A stretch of DNA of 64,000 nt from Acidovorax sp. NCPPB 3576 (GTDB taxonomy: Bacteria > Pseudomonadota > Gammaproteobacteria > Burkholderiales > Burkholderiaceae_C): assembly GCF_028473605.1 (NCBI RefSeq), contig NZ_CP097267.1:1430501-1494500 (forward strand), in the 5' to 3' direction. The notes under the pieces were generated by a model. That model ran no database searches, had not been told where the DNA came from, and worked only from the letters and a program-made list of their open reading frames with translations. Below, one piece after another: positions 55,711 to 64,000 of the stretch (its first letter is position 1; every line of letters begins with the position of its first letter). The position numbers and the translations under genes are program-made.

Positions 55711-55890
55711 CATGATCGGTGCCCCGGTGGCATCGCCCTGCTGCCCGGCTTCGCCATGCGATGCCGGGCGTTTGACATTGGGGGTGGCGCGGGGCATGCG
55801 CGTGCCTTTATGCTGGCCGAGGCGCAGTGAAGGGGCGGTATTTGCTTGTATGGTCGTTGTTCTCGTGTCCTTTCGCGCCCACCCATCCCC

Positions 55891-56790
55891 ATGGACATCA
55901 AGACCCTTCGCCTTTTCGTGGAAATCGCCAAACACGGCAGCTTCGCCGAAGCGGCCAAGGTGGTGTGTGCCACGCAGTCGGCGGTCAGCAAGGCGATGAA
56001 GGGCCTCGAATCCGAAATGGGCGTGCAACTGCTCGCGCGCTCGGGCCGGGGCAAGGGCCTGACCGCCGCGGGCGACCTGCTGCTTCGCCGCGCGGTGAAC
56101 ATCCTGCAAGAGGTGCGCGGGCTGGAGGGCGAGCTGGCGGAAATGCAGCAGGTGCAGCGCGGCAGCCTGCGCATCGGCTTTCCCCGCATGGGCACCAGCG
56201 CGTACTACGCGGGGCTGTTCACCGAGTTCCGGCGGCGCTTTCCGGCCATCGATGTCACCATGGTGGTCGAGCCGCTCGACCGGCTGGAATCGCAAATGCG
56301 TGCGGGCGAGGTGGAACTGGCGGCGCTGTTGGCGCCGGCCGCCCATGACTTCGAATGGCAGCATGTGCGCACCGAGCCCGTGGTCGCCATGGTGCCGCAG
56401 GCCTTCGTGCCCAGCGGCACCACGCGCATTTCGCTCGCTGCCCTGGCGCAATGGCCGCTCATCCTGTTCGAAGAGGGCACGACCGTGAACCAGGCCATCC
56501 TGCAGGCCTGTGCCCGGCAAGGCGTGCGGCCCAGCGTGTCGGTGATGGGCACCGGCCAGGTCGATTTCATGATGCAACTGGTGGCGCAGCAACTCGGGGT
56601 GATCCTGCTGCCGCGCGTCATCACGCGCTGGAACAAGCACCCCGGCGTGTGCTACCTCGACGTGGACGATCTGCCCTCCATCTGGCACTTCACGCTGGCG
56701 TGGCGCCGCGGCGTGCCCCACACGCCCGCGGCGCGCGCCTGGCTGGACCTCGCCCAGGACTACTTCCAGGTGCGCCAGCTGGGCTGCTGA
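55891..56790 (+). CDS. LysR-family transcriptional regulator
   Basis: 299 aa. Helix-turn-helix MDIKTLRLFVEIAKHGSFAEAAK, then QSAVSKAMKGLESEMGVQL. The effector domain has RGSLRIGFPRMGTSAYYAGL and AGEVELAALLAPA. The start at ATG 55891 is the normal LysR position. It lies in the same direction as, and 256 bases after, tarD; it may be a second regulator of the tartrate cluster or act elsewhere. Confidence 0.92.
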   Translation: MDIKTLRLFVEIAKHGSFAEAAKVVCATQSAVSKAMKGLESEMGVQLLARSGRGKGLTAAGDLLLRRAVNILQEVRGLEGELAEMQQVQRGSLRIGFPRMGTSAYYAGLFTEFRRRFPAIDVTMVVEPLDRLESQMRAGEVELAALLAPAAHDFEWQHVRTEPVVAMVPQAFVPSGTTRISLAALAQWPLILFEEGTTVNQAILQACARQGVRPSVSVMGTGQVDFMMQLVAQQLGVILLPRVITRWNKHPGVCYLDVDDLPSIWHFTLAWRRGVPHTPAARAWLDLAQDYFQVRQLGC

Positions 56791-56814
56791 ACCCGCCGGG
56801 CGGTGCCGTTGGCT

Positions 56815-58482
56815 TCAGTAGGCGCCTGACGAGCCGATCAGCCGCTGCGAGGGTGCCGGCAACGCGCCAGGGCGGCTGGCACTGCGGGCGGTGGCGGCCG
56901 CAGGGGCGGCCGTGCCGGTATCGGTGTCGCCCGGCAGGCGGAACTGGGCCACCATGCGCGAGAGCGATTCGGCCTGGAACTTCAGGCTGTCCGCCGCTGC
57001 CGCGCTTTCCTCCACCAGTGCGGCGTTCTGCTGCGTGACCTGGTCGAGTTGCTGCACCGCATCGCCCACCTGGTTGATCCCGCTCGACTGCTCGGCGCTG
57101 GCCGCGCTGATCTCCGACAGCAGCGTGGACACCTGCGTGACCTGCGACACCACCTCGTCCATGGTGCGGCCTGCCTGGGCGACCAGATCGCTGCCGGAGC
57201 TCACGCGCGAAACGCTGGCTTCGATCATCGCCTTGATCTCCTTGGCGGCCTCCGCCGAGCGGCCCGCGAGCGAGCGCACCTCGCTGGCCACCACCGCGAA
57301 GCCGCGGCCTTGCTCGCCCGCACGGGCCGCCTCCACCGCCGCGTTCAGCGCGAGGATGTTGGTCTGGAAGGCAATGCCATCGATCACGCCGATGATCTCC
57401 GCCATGCGGCTGGAGCTTTGCTGGATGTCCTGCATGGTGGACACCACGTTGCTCACCACCGAGCCGCCCTGCGTGGCCACGGCCGAAGCGCCGGCGGCCA
57501 GCTGGTGCGCGCGGCGGGCGGAGTCCGCGTTCTGCTGCACGGTGGAGGTCAGCTCCTCCATCGACGCTGCGGTCTCCTCGAGGTTGCTGGCCTGTTCCTC
57601 GGTGCGCTGGCTCAGGTCGGCATTGCCATTGGCGATCTGCACCGAGCCCGTCGCGATGGAGTCGGCACTCGTACGCACGTTGCCCACGATCTGCACCAGG
57701 CTTGCGTTCATGCGCTGCAGCGCATTGAGCAACTGGCCCACTTCGTCCTTGCTGTTCACCTAGATGTGCGACGTCAAGTCGCCCGCGGCCACGGTTTCGG
57801 CGATCAGCACGGCGCGGCCGATGGGGCGGGTGATGGAGCGCGTGATGAGCCAGCCCAGCACGAAGGACACGGCCACTGCCGCGCAAGCGATGCCGATGAT
57901 GAGCTGAAAGCCCGTCTTCACCTCGCGGTCCGCGCCGTCGCTGGCCTTGTCCATCTGCTGCTGCTGGTGATCGGACATCTTGTCGAGGGTTGCCATGTAG
58001 GCCAACTGGTTGCGCCGCAGCGTGTTGGCCAGCAGGCCCTTGGCTTCCTCGGTCTGGCTTGCGCGGATCAGCGAAAGGAAGGCGTCCACGTCCTTCGAAT
58101 AGGCGGCACGCTGCTCCAGCGTATCTGCGAGCAGCCGCTTGCCCGTGTCGCTTTGCACTGTGGGCGTGAGTTTGGCGTACATGCCGGTGATGAGTTCGCG
58201 GCTGCCTTCGATGCCCTTGATCTCCTGCGCCCGCTGGGCCGCGTCATCGAAGATCACCAGGTTGCGCACGTAGCGGGCCTGCTGATCGACCTCGTCGGAA
58301 ATGTCGGTTAGCAGCCGGACCTTCACGTAATAGTCCTTGGTCACCAGCGTGAGTGCCTGGTTCACGTTGCCCAGTGCCGACATGGAGATGCCCGCCACCA
58401 GGATCAGCAATGCGATCGTCGAAAGAAACGCCAGCGTGATGCGGGGGCCGATGCGAAGGTTTCCGAAAAATCGGTGGTTCAT
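56815..58482 (-). pseudogene. Methyl-accepting chemotaxis protein with in-frame amber codon
   Basis: 556 codons from ATG 58482. TM1 is at about residues 11-33, a four-helix ligand domain follows, and TM2 lies at about 188-212. The HAMP segment reads ITRPIGRAVLIAETVAAGDLTSHI, then codon 241 is TAG (57760-57762), and the frame continues [17 protein letters not shown]. The usual HAMP sequence has Glu there, so one GAG became TAG. The full signalling hairpin follows ([38 protein letters not shown]). As read, only the sensor half would be made. No CheR-binding pentapeptide at the end. Confidence 0.9.
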
Positions 58483-58844
58483 GGGAAGTGGTTCTTTCTT
58501 GGTGGGCCAGAAAAAAATGCGCCACCCGCATGTTCTTTGACGGAGTTGCGGATGGCGCGCACTTCACTTCCTCGATTGCGGCGCGCGTTTCGCCCCATGG
58601 GCCAGCCGCTTCGGCTTCCCTCCTCTCTCCCTCTCCATCTGCGTGGAAACTTGCTGGCAGTGCAATGTCTTTCGTAAGTCTATGTTTCAGATTTTCAAAC
58701 CAAAAGCGAATTTTTGGAAAGCAACACGTGCCAATTTCGCATGTCTGGCCCAGCGCCGCATGTGGCGTCCGGCCATTTTTCGGAGGGTGGTGGGGCTCTT
58801 TCCTGCAAGGCCCAAAGGGTGCTTTCGGGAAAACATCCAGCCAT
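58483..58844. other. Gap between chemoreceptor and rpoD terminator
   Basis: No gene found in about 360 bases. It holds the upstream region of the chemoreceptor gene; no clear promoter or operator stands out by eye. Confidence 0.5.
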
Positions 58845-58880
58845 GAAAAAAGCCTGTCCCCGCAAGGCGGGGACAGGCTT
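58845..58880 (-). terminator. Intrinsic terminator of rpoD
   Basis: AAGCCTGTCCCC pairs with GGGGACAGGCTT around a 7-base loop; on the minus strand the stem is followed by a T-run. It is 48 bases past the rpoD stop. Confidence 0.93.
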
Positions 58881-58927
58881 TGGATCGCGCAGGCCGAGGT
58901 GAGTCGGCTTTTTGCGGATGCTGCCGC

Positions 58928-61294
58928 TTACAGCGAGTCGATGAAGCTGCGCAGCTTGTCGGAACGGCTGGGGTGCTTGAGCTTGCGCAGCGCCTTGGCT
59001 TCTATCTGGCGGATGCGCTCGCGCGTCACGTCGAACTGCTTGCCCACTTCTTCCAGCGTGTGGTCGGTGGACATTTCGATCCCGAAGCGCATGCGCAGCA
59101 CCTTGGCTTCGCGCGGCGTGAGGCCGTCCAGGATGTCCTTGACCACGTCGCGCAGGCCAGCCTGCATGGCGGCGTCGATCGGGGCGGTGTTGGCACCGTC
59201 CTCGATGAAGTCGCCCAGGTGGCTGTCGTCGTCGTCGCCGATCGGCGTTTCCATGGAGATCGGCTCTTTGGCGATCTTCATGATCTTGCGGATCTTGTCT
59301 TCCGGAATCTCCATCTTCGCGGCCAGGATGGATGCATCGGGCTCGAAGCCGAACTCCTGCAGATGCTGGCGCGAGATGCGGTTCATCTTGTTGATCGTCT
59401 CGATCATGTGCACCGGAATGCGGATGGTGCGGGCCTGATCGGCGATCGAGCGCGTGATGGCCTGGCGGATCCACCACGTGGCGTAGGTCGAGAATTTGTA
59501 GCCGCGGCGGTATTCGAACTTGTCCACCGCCTTCATCAGGCCGATGTTGCCTTCCTGGATCAAATCGAGGAACTGCAGGCCGCGGTTCGTGTACTTCTTG
59601 GCGATGGAGATCACGAGGCGCAGGTTGGCCTCGATCATTTCCTTCTTGGCATCGCGCGAGGACGATTCGCCCTCGTTCATGCGCTTGTTGATGTCCTTGA
59701 GCTGGGGCAGCGGCACCACGACGCGCGCCTGCAGGTCCATCAGGCGCTGCTGCAGTTCCTGCACGGGCGGAATATTGCGCTGCAGCACGGTGCTCCAGGG
59801 CTTGCCGGACGCGGCCTGCTTTTCCACCCACTTGAGGTTCAGCAGGTTGGGCGGAAATTCCTTGATGAAGGTTTCCTGCGGCATGCCGCACTTGTCCACG
59901 ATGATGCGGCGCAGCTCGCGCTCTTTCTTGCGCACGTCGTCCACCTGGCCACGCACCATGTCGCACAGCTTCTCGATGGTCTTGGCGGTGAAGCGGATGG
60001 TCATCAGCTCCGCCGACAGGGCCTGCTGTGCCTTCATGTACGCGGGCGTGCCGTAGCCTTCCTTGTCGTAGATCTTGTGGACCTTCTCGAACAGCGAACG
60101 CATGGTGTCGAAGCGGGAAAGGGCTTCGCGCTTCAATTCCTCGAGCTTCTTGGTCAGCGCCTTGGAGCCGCCCTTGCCGTCGTCGTCGTCCTCTTCGTCG
60201 AATTCGTCGAAGTCTTCTTCGGCCACGTAATCGTCGGCTTCATTGGGGTTGGAGAAGCCGTCCACGATGGTGGAGATGACGACCTTGCCCTCGCGAATCT
60301 CTTCGCCCATGTTCAGGATCTCGGCGATGGTGGCGGGCGATGCGCTGATCGCCTCCATCATGGCCTGCAGGCCGCCTTCGATGCGCTTGGCGATTTCGAT
60401 TTCGCCTTCGCGGGTGAGCAGCTCCACCGTGCCCATTTCGCGCATGTACATGCGCACGGGGTCGGTGGTTCGGCCGAATTCGCTGTCCACGGTGGACAGG
60501 GCCGCTTCGGCTTCCTCTTCCGCTTCTTCGACGGTCGCCGCGGTGGGCGTCACGTTGTTCTGGAACAGAGTCTCGGCATCGGGCGTCTGCTCGTACACGG
60601 CCACACCCATGTCGTTGAGCATCGTGACCACGACTTCCATCGTCTCGGCATCGACCAGCTTGTCGGGCAAGTGGTCGGAGATTTCGACCTGCGTCAGGTA
60701 GCCGCGCGTCTTGCCCAGGGTGATCAGGGTCTTCAGGCGAGAGCGGCGCTTGGCCAGGTCTTCCTCGGACAGGACCGTCTCGTCCAGGCCGAATTCCTTC
60801 ATCAAGGCGCGTTCCTTCGCCTTGCTGATCTTCATGCGAAGGGGCTTGACCTTCTCGACCGTGGCCGTGGGGGTGGCTTCGGCTTCGGGCTCGCCTTCGA
60901 GGTCGGCTTCGATGTCCGACAGGTCGGCATCGTCGCCCACGGCATCATCGTCTGCGCCGGCCTTGGGCTTGCGGCCCCGCTTGGCGGGCGCCTTGTCGGC
61001 AGCGGCGGCGCCGGCGGCCTTGGCCGGGCGGCCAGGGCGCTTCTTGGGCGTTTCGTCGTCAGCGGAGGCCGCAGCGGCTTTGGCGCGGGCGGGCTTCTTG
61101 AGTTCTTCGGAGGCTTCGGCCTTGTCAGAGGACTTGTTCACGGGCACGGTATGGACTTTCTTGGCGGCTGGAGCAGCGGCGGCCAGGGCCTTCTTGGGCT
61201 CGGTCGTTGCGGCTTTGGCAGCAGGTTTGGAAGCGGCCTTCGCGGCGGAGCCTGGGGCGGACTTGGGCGACTTCGCGGACTTTTGAGCGGGCAT
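58928..61294 (-). CDS. rpoD: RNA polymerase primary sigma factor (sigma-70)
   Basis: 788 aa; longer than E. coli RpoD (613) because of a Lys/Ala/Pro-rich N-terminal extension of roughly 130-150 residues ([16 protein letters not shown] and on), usual in Burkholderiales. Region 1.2 is [16 protein letters not shown], and an acidic non-conserved insert contains [18 protein letters not shown]. Regions 2-3 follow ([35 protein letters not shown]), and region 4 ends [23 protein letters not shown] 61294 follows TGAGGTG. It is downstream of dnaG on the same strand. Confidence 0.98.
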   Translation of the reverse strand: MPAQKSAKSPKSAPGSAAKAASKPAAKAATTEPKKALAAAAPAAKKVHTVPVNKSSDKAEASEELKKPARAKAAAASADDETPKKRPGRPAKAAGAAAADKAPAKRGRKPKAGADDDAVGDDADLSDIEADLEGEPEAEATPTATVEKVKPLRMKISKAKERALMKEFGLDETVLSEEDLAKRRSRLKTLITLGKTRGYLTQVEISDHLPDKLVDAETMEVVVTMLNDMGVAVYEQTPDAETLFQNNVTPTAATVEEAEEEAEAALSTVDSEFGRTTDPVRMYMREMGTVELLTREGEIEIAKRIEGGLQAMMEAISASPATIAEILNMGEEIREGKVVISTIVDGFSNPNEADDYVAEEDFDEFDEEDDDDGKGGSKALTKKLEELKREALSRFDTMRSLFEKVHKIYDKEGYGTPAYMKAQQALSAELMTIRFTAKTIEKLCDMVRGQVDDVRKKERELRRIIVDKCGMPQETFIKEFPPNLLNLKWVEKQAASGKPWSTVLQRNIPPVQELQQRLMDLQARVVVPLPQLKDINKRMNEGESSSRDAKKEMIEANLRLVISIAKKYTNRGLQFLDLIQEGNIGLMKAVDKFEYRRGYKFSTYATWWIRQAITRSIADQARTIRIPVHMIETINKMNRISRQHLQEFGFEPDASILAAKMEIPEDKIRKIMKIAKEPISMETPIGDDDDSHLGDFIEDGANTAPIDAAMQAGLRDVVKDILDGLTPREAKVLRMRFGIEMSTDHTLEEVGKQFDVTRERIRQIEAKALRKLKHPSRSDKLRSFIDSL

Positions 61295-61526
61295 GGACAC
61301 CTCAGGATCAAAAACGGACACAAAGAAAACGCAAGCGCCATGGATCCCGGCGCGGGTGGCACGGCAAAGGCCGGAGCCTTCGCGGTTCGAGGGAGCGACC
61401 CTCAGGGGCAAGATGTGTGGGCGAACATTTGGTGTGCAGTCCTTGCGGTGTGAAGGGCGGTCGTGCGTGTGTGTCACGGTTGCCCGGCCCGGAGGTGCTG
61501 CTGTCGCTCTTGCCGATGAACCCTAC

Positions 61527-61532
61527 ATTATA
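61527..61532 (-). promoter_or_regulatory. -10 element upstream of rpoD
   Basis: The minus strand reads TATAAT in the gap after dnaG, about 235 bases before the rpoD start. A good -35 is not seen at 17 bases; TTGAAA (61547-61552) is only 14 bases away. Confidence 0.4.
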
Positions 61533-61548
61533 GCGGCCAAGGGGAATT

Positions 61549-63543
61549 TCAAGCCGGTTTGAGCGAAATTCCGCGCAATGCCTTGAGCCGCTGCTCCAGC
61601 GCCTGGTATTGGGCCAGCGCCGCAGGGTCGCGCGCGGCCAAAAGGATGAGCTCGTTTTGCTGGCGCTTGAGTTCCTCGATGAGCATGCGGTTGAGCAGGT
61701 CGCGCAGCTCGGCCCGCAACTCCTGCACGTCGCCCTCGGTCTGGGCGTGCGAGCCGGTCATCACCCGCTCCGCCAGCCCTTCGCATTCGTGCCCGCGCAG
61801 GCTCTCGCGCAGCACGGCCCAGGCGAGCGGGCCGTGTTCGTGCAGTTGGCCCTCCAGCCAGGTGAACAGCGGCCCATGCGGCGCCGGCTGGGCGCACAGC
61901 ACCGCATGGTCTTCATGGGCCAGGTCTTCCAGGAACTCCATGTGCGACAGCAAAAGCCGCACCGCGTGGTCCGTGCGGCTCGCGGCCGGGGTGCGCGGCA
62001 GGCGTGGCTGGACGGGGCGCTCGTCTTCCTTGCTAAAGCGGCCCTTGCCCTTCCAGTCCCCGTTGTTTTTGCGAAACGGCTTGGCGGAATAGCCGTAACC
62101 GCCGCCGGACGGTTCGCCGGCCGGCGCCCAGCCGGCGTCCTGGGCCGAGGCGCCCCAGGGCGGTTCGTCGGCATAGGCGGGAGGCGGTGTGCCGCCGAAG
62201 GCCGCGCGGTGCGCGCCGCCGCCCTGGCGGCTGGCGTCCTGCGCTGCGGCCTGGTTCCACAGGTCGGACAGGTCGCGCGCGTCGAGCTGGCCCAGTTCGG
62301 CCAATTCGGTCAGCAACTGCCGCTTGAGCGAGCCGTCGGGCAGGGCGGACCACAGCGGGCGCGCGTTGCTCACCATGTGGGCCCGGCCTTCGGCGGTGCC
62401 CAGGTCGCAGTTCTCGCGGGCTGCTTCCAGCAGGAAGCGGCTGAGCGGCAGCGCCTCGCCCACATGGCGGGCGAAAGCCTCGGTGCCGTGTTCGCGGATG
62501 AAGCTGTCAGGGTCGTGCTCGGCCGGCAGGAACAAAAATTTCACGCTGCGCGTGTCGGTGGCGTAGGGCAGGGCGCCGTCGAGCGCCTTGCGCGCCGCGC
62601 GCCGGCCGGCCGCGTCGCCGTCGAAGCTGAACACCACGGTGTCGGTGAAGCGGAACAGCTTGTGCACGTGGTCGGGTGTGCAGGCGGTGCCCAGCGTGGC
62701 CACGGCGTTCGGAAACCCGAGCTGCGCCAGTGCCACCACGTCCATGTAGCCCTCGGTGACCAGCACGTAGCCGTGTTCGCGGATGGCGGTGCGCGCCTCG
62801 AACAGGCCGTAGAGTTCTCGCCCCTTGTGGAACACGGGCGTCTCCGGCGAGTTGAGGTACTTGGGCTTGTCGTCGCCCAGCACGCGCCCGCCAAAGCCGA
62901 TGAATTCGCCTTTCACGTTGCGGATCGGGAACATGACGCGGTCGCGAAAGCGGTCGTAGCGCTTGTCGTCCTCCTCGTTCACGATCACCAGGCCGCTTTC
63001 GGCCAGCAGGGGGCTGTCGTACTCGGGGAACACGCTGGCCAGGTTGCGCCAGCCCTCGGGCGCGTAGCCCAGCCCGTAGCGCTTGGCCACCGTGCCCGAG
63101 ACGCCGCGCCCCTTGAAGTAGCCCACCGCGCGCGGCGAATCCTTGAGGTGCTTGCGAAAGGATTCGCCCGCCTTTTCGAGCACATCGGTCAGCGTGGCCT
63201 GCTTTTGCCGCTGGGCGGCGGCGCGCTCGCGCTCCTGGGGCGAGACATCGTCCTGCGGCACCTGCAGGCCCACTTGCTGGGCCAGGTCCTGCACGGCCTC
63301 CAGGAAGCCCATGCCGGCATGCTCCATGAGAAAACTGATGGCGTTGCCGTTCTTGCCGCAGCCGAAGCAGTGATAGAACTGCTTGGAGGGGCTGACGCTG
63401 AACGAGGGCGATTTTTCCCCGTGGAAGGGGCACAGCCCCATGAAGTTGGCGCCGCCCTTCTTGAGCTGCACATAGCGGCCGACGATATCGACCACATCGA
63501 CGCGGGCGAGCAATTCCTGGATGAACGACTGGGGGATGGACAC
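61549..63543 (-). CDS. dnaG: DNA primase
   Basis: 664 aa. The zinc-binding domain has Cys38, His41, Cys59, Cys62 (LCPFHGEKSPSF, YHCFGCG). The catalytic core has the TOPRIM motifs VLVTEGYMDVVAL and VVFSFDGDAAG. A Gly/Pro/Ala-rich linker of about 100 residues (FGGTPPPAYADEPPWG) precedes the C-terminal helicase-binding helical bundle. I chose GTG 63543 (M-S-I-P-Q-S-F start) over TTG 63561, because primases begin there. The ribosome site is GGGGGAC. It is upstream of rpoD as in the macromolecular-synthesis operon. Confidence 0.97.
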   Translation of the reverse strand: MSIPQSFIQELLARVDVVDIVGRYVQLKKGGANFMGLCPFHGEKSPSFSVSPSKQFYHCFGCGKNGNAISFLMEHAGMGFLEAVQDLAQQVGLQVPQDDVSPQERERAAAQRQKQATLTDVLEKAGESFRKHLKDSPRAVGYFKGRGVSGTVAKRYGLGYAPEGWRNLASVFPEYDSPLLAESGLVIVNEEDDKRYDRFRDRVMFPIRNVKGEFIGFGGRVLGDDKPKYLNSPETPVFHKGRELYGLFEARTAIREHGYVLVTEGYMDVVALAQLGFPNAVATLGTACTPDHVHKLFRFTDTVVFSFDGDAAGRRAARKALDGALPYATDTRSVKFLFLPAEHDPDSFIREHGTEAFARHVGEALPLSRFLLEAARENCDLGTAEGRAHMVSNARPLWSALPDGSLKRQLLTELAELGQLDARDLSDLWNQAAAQDASRQGGGAHRAAFGGTPPPAYADEPPWGASAQDAGWAPAGEPSGGGYGYSAKPFRKNNGDWKGKGRFSKEDERPVQPRLPRTPAASRTDHAVRLLLSHMEFLEDLAHEDHAVLCAQPAPHGPLFTWLEGQLHEHGPLAWAVLRESLRGHECEGLAERVMTGSHAQTEGDVQELRAELRDLLNRMLIEELKRQQNELILLAARDPAALAQYQALEQRLKALRGISLKPA

Positions 63544-63597
63544 CCGGCGATTGTCCCCCAACGCGCCGGTGCCGGCACCCGCCGGTCGGCCCGCAGG

Positions 63598-64000
63598 TCA
63601 GTTCGCCGGGTGGCGCGCCTCGCGCGGGCTCGTGCCGAAGCGGCGCTTGAACATGCGCTGGAAGGTGGAGGGGTCAGAAAACCCGCACCGTAGGGCGATC
63701 TCCGAGAGGCTGGGCCGCTCGGTGCCGGCCCCTGCGGTCGCGGTGATCTGCTGCCAGGCCGCCTCCAGCCGGGCGCTCCAGATGGCCGCAGCCACGCCTT
63801 CGCCATGGCGTGCGAACAACCGGTACAGCGAAGCGCGGGAGCATTCCAGCAGCACCGCCAGCCGCTCGGCGCCGAAGGCCGGGTCGCCGCAGTGGCGCCG
63901 CACCAGGCCCCAGGCGGCCCGGTACAGGCTGTCGTCAAAGCGGCCCGCATCGGCCTGCAGGCCGGCTTTCTGCGATGTCTGCAGCAGGGCCAGGGCCATG
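63598..64000 (-). CDS. AraC-family regulator, C-terminal part
   Basis: At least 133 aa are visible; the 5' end is beyond the window. The two helix-turn-helix motifs of AraC/XylS proteins are present: FGAERLAVLLECSRASLYRLFARHG-type first motif, and SLSEIALRCGFSDPSTFQRMFKRRFG, the standard second motif, near the end. An ATG at 63999 is in frame but probably internal, because AraC members have an N-terminal sensing domain. It lies 54 bases from dnaG, same strand, which is an unusual neighbour. Confidence 0.9.
   Translation of the reverse strand, partial: MALALLQTSQKAGLQADAGRFDDSLYRAAWGLVRRHCGDPAFGAERLAVLLECSRASLYRLFARHGEGVAAAIWSARLEAAWQQITATAGAGTERPSLSEIALRCGFSDPSTFQRMFKRRFGTSPREARHPAN

Noticed and set aside
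58880..61453. 857-codon plus-strand frame opposite rpoD
   Set aside because: Shadow of rpoD, which is unmistakable.

Overview
The window is a high-GC chromosomal segment of a betaproteobacterium. The best fit is the Comamonadaceae (Acidovorax-like), inferred from base composition, three orphan Bug-type (TctC-like) binding proteins, many LysR regulators, the DUF3649/PepSY/DUF3325 iron module, the VC_2705-type symporter and the style of RpoD and DnaG. No database search was possible, so the genus is an inference. There are no rRNA or tRNA genes, IS elements or CRISPR arrays that I can see.

Layout. 1-4.6 kb: 3' end of comEC, a circularly permuted ATP-grasp/alpha-E pair, and two small conserved genes. 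4.7-12.9 kb: a LysR regulator divergent from a hydrolase-fold gene, then a MexEF-OprN-like RND efflux operon preceded by a SoxR-type operator; the pump gene carries an in-frame amber codon. 13-15.3 kb: aldehyde dehydrogenase and a LysE-type exporter. 15.5-17.8 kb: a low-GC island with three poorly characterised genes. 17.9-25.9 kb: a six-gene iron-uptake locus on the minus strand (two TonB receptors, DUF4198, DUF3325, PepSY, DUF3649) behind a Fur-like box. 26-29.2 kb: bacterioferritin, ahpC and ahpF. 29.6-32.5 kb: two substrate-binding proteins with a divergent LysR regulator.

32.6-42.5 kb: GAF protein, a Fur-box-linked small gene, the divergent ppsR/ppsA pair, a two-component sodium/solute symporter, a TIGR03118 lipoprotein and an FKBP isomerase. 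42.6-47.5 kb: HxlR and LysR regulators, then an HMG-CoA-lyase/CoA-transferase/Bug operon. 47.5-50.6 kb: an SgcJ-like secreted protein and a two-component system. 50.7-56.8 kb: a D-tartrate dehydratase cluster (DHDPS-like, Bug, SDR, TarD) between two LysR genes. 56.8-58.5 kb: a chemoreceptor gene with an in-frame amber codon. 58.9-63.5 kb: rpoD and dnaG, then the 3' part of an AraC-type regulator.

The themes are oxidative stress and iron (SoxR-type box, Fur boxes, Bfr, AhpCF, TonB receptors) and organic-acid scavenging (Bug proteins, CoA transferase/lyase, tartrate dehydratase, PEP synthase). Three features deserve most attention: two GAG-to-TAG interruptions in otherwise intact genes, an eight-copy dispersed intergenic stem-loop repeat (one copy lies between a Shine-Dalgarno sequence and a start codon), and the low-GC island.
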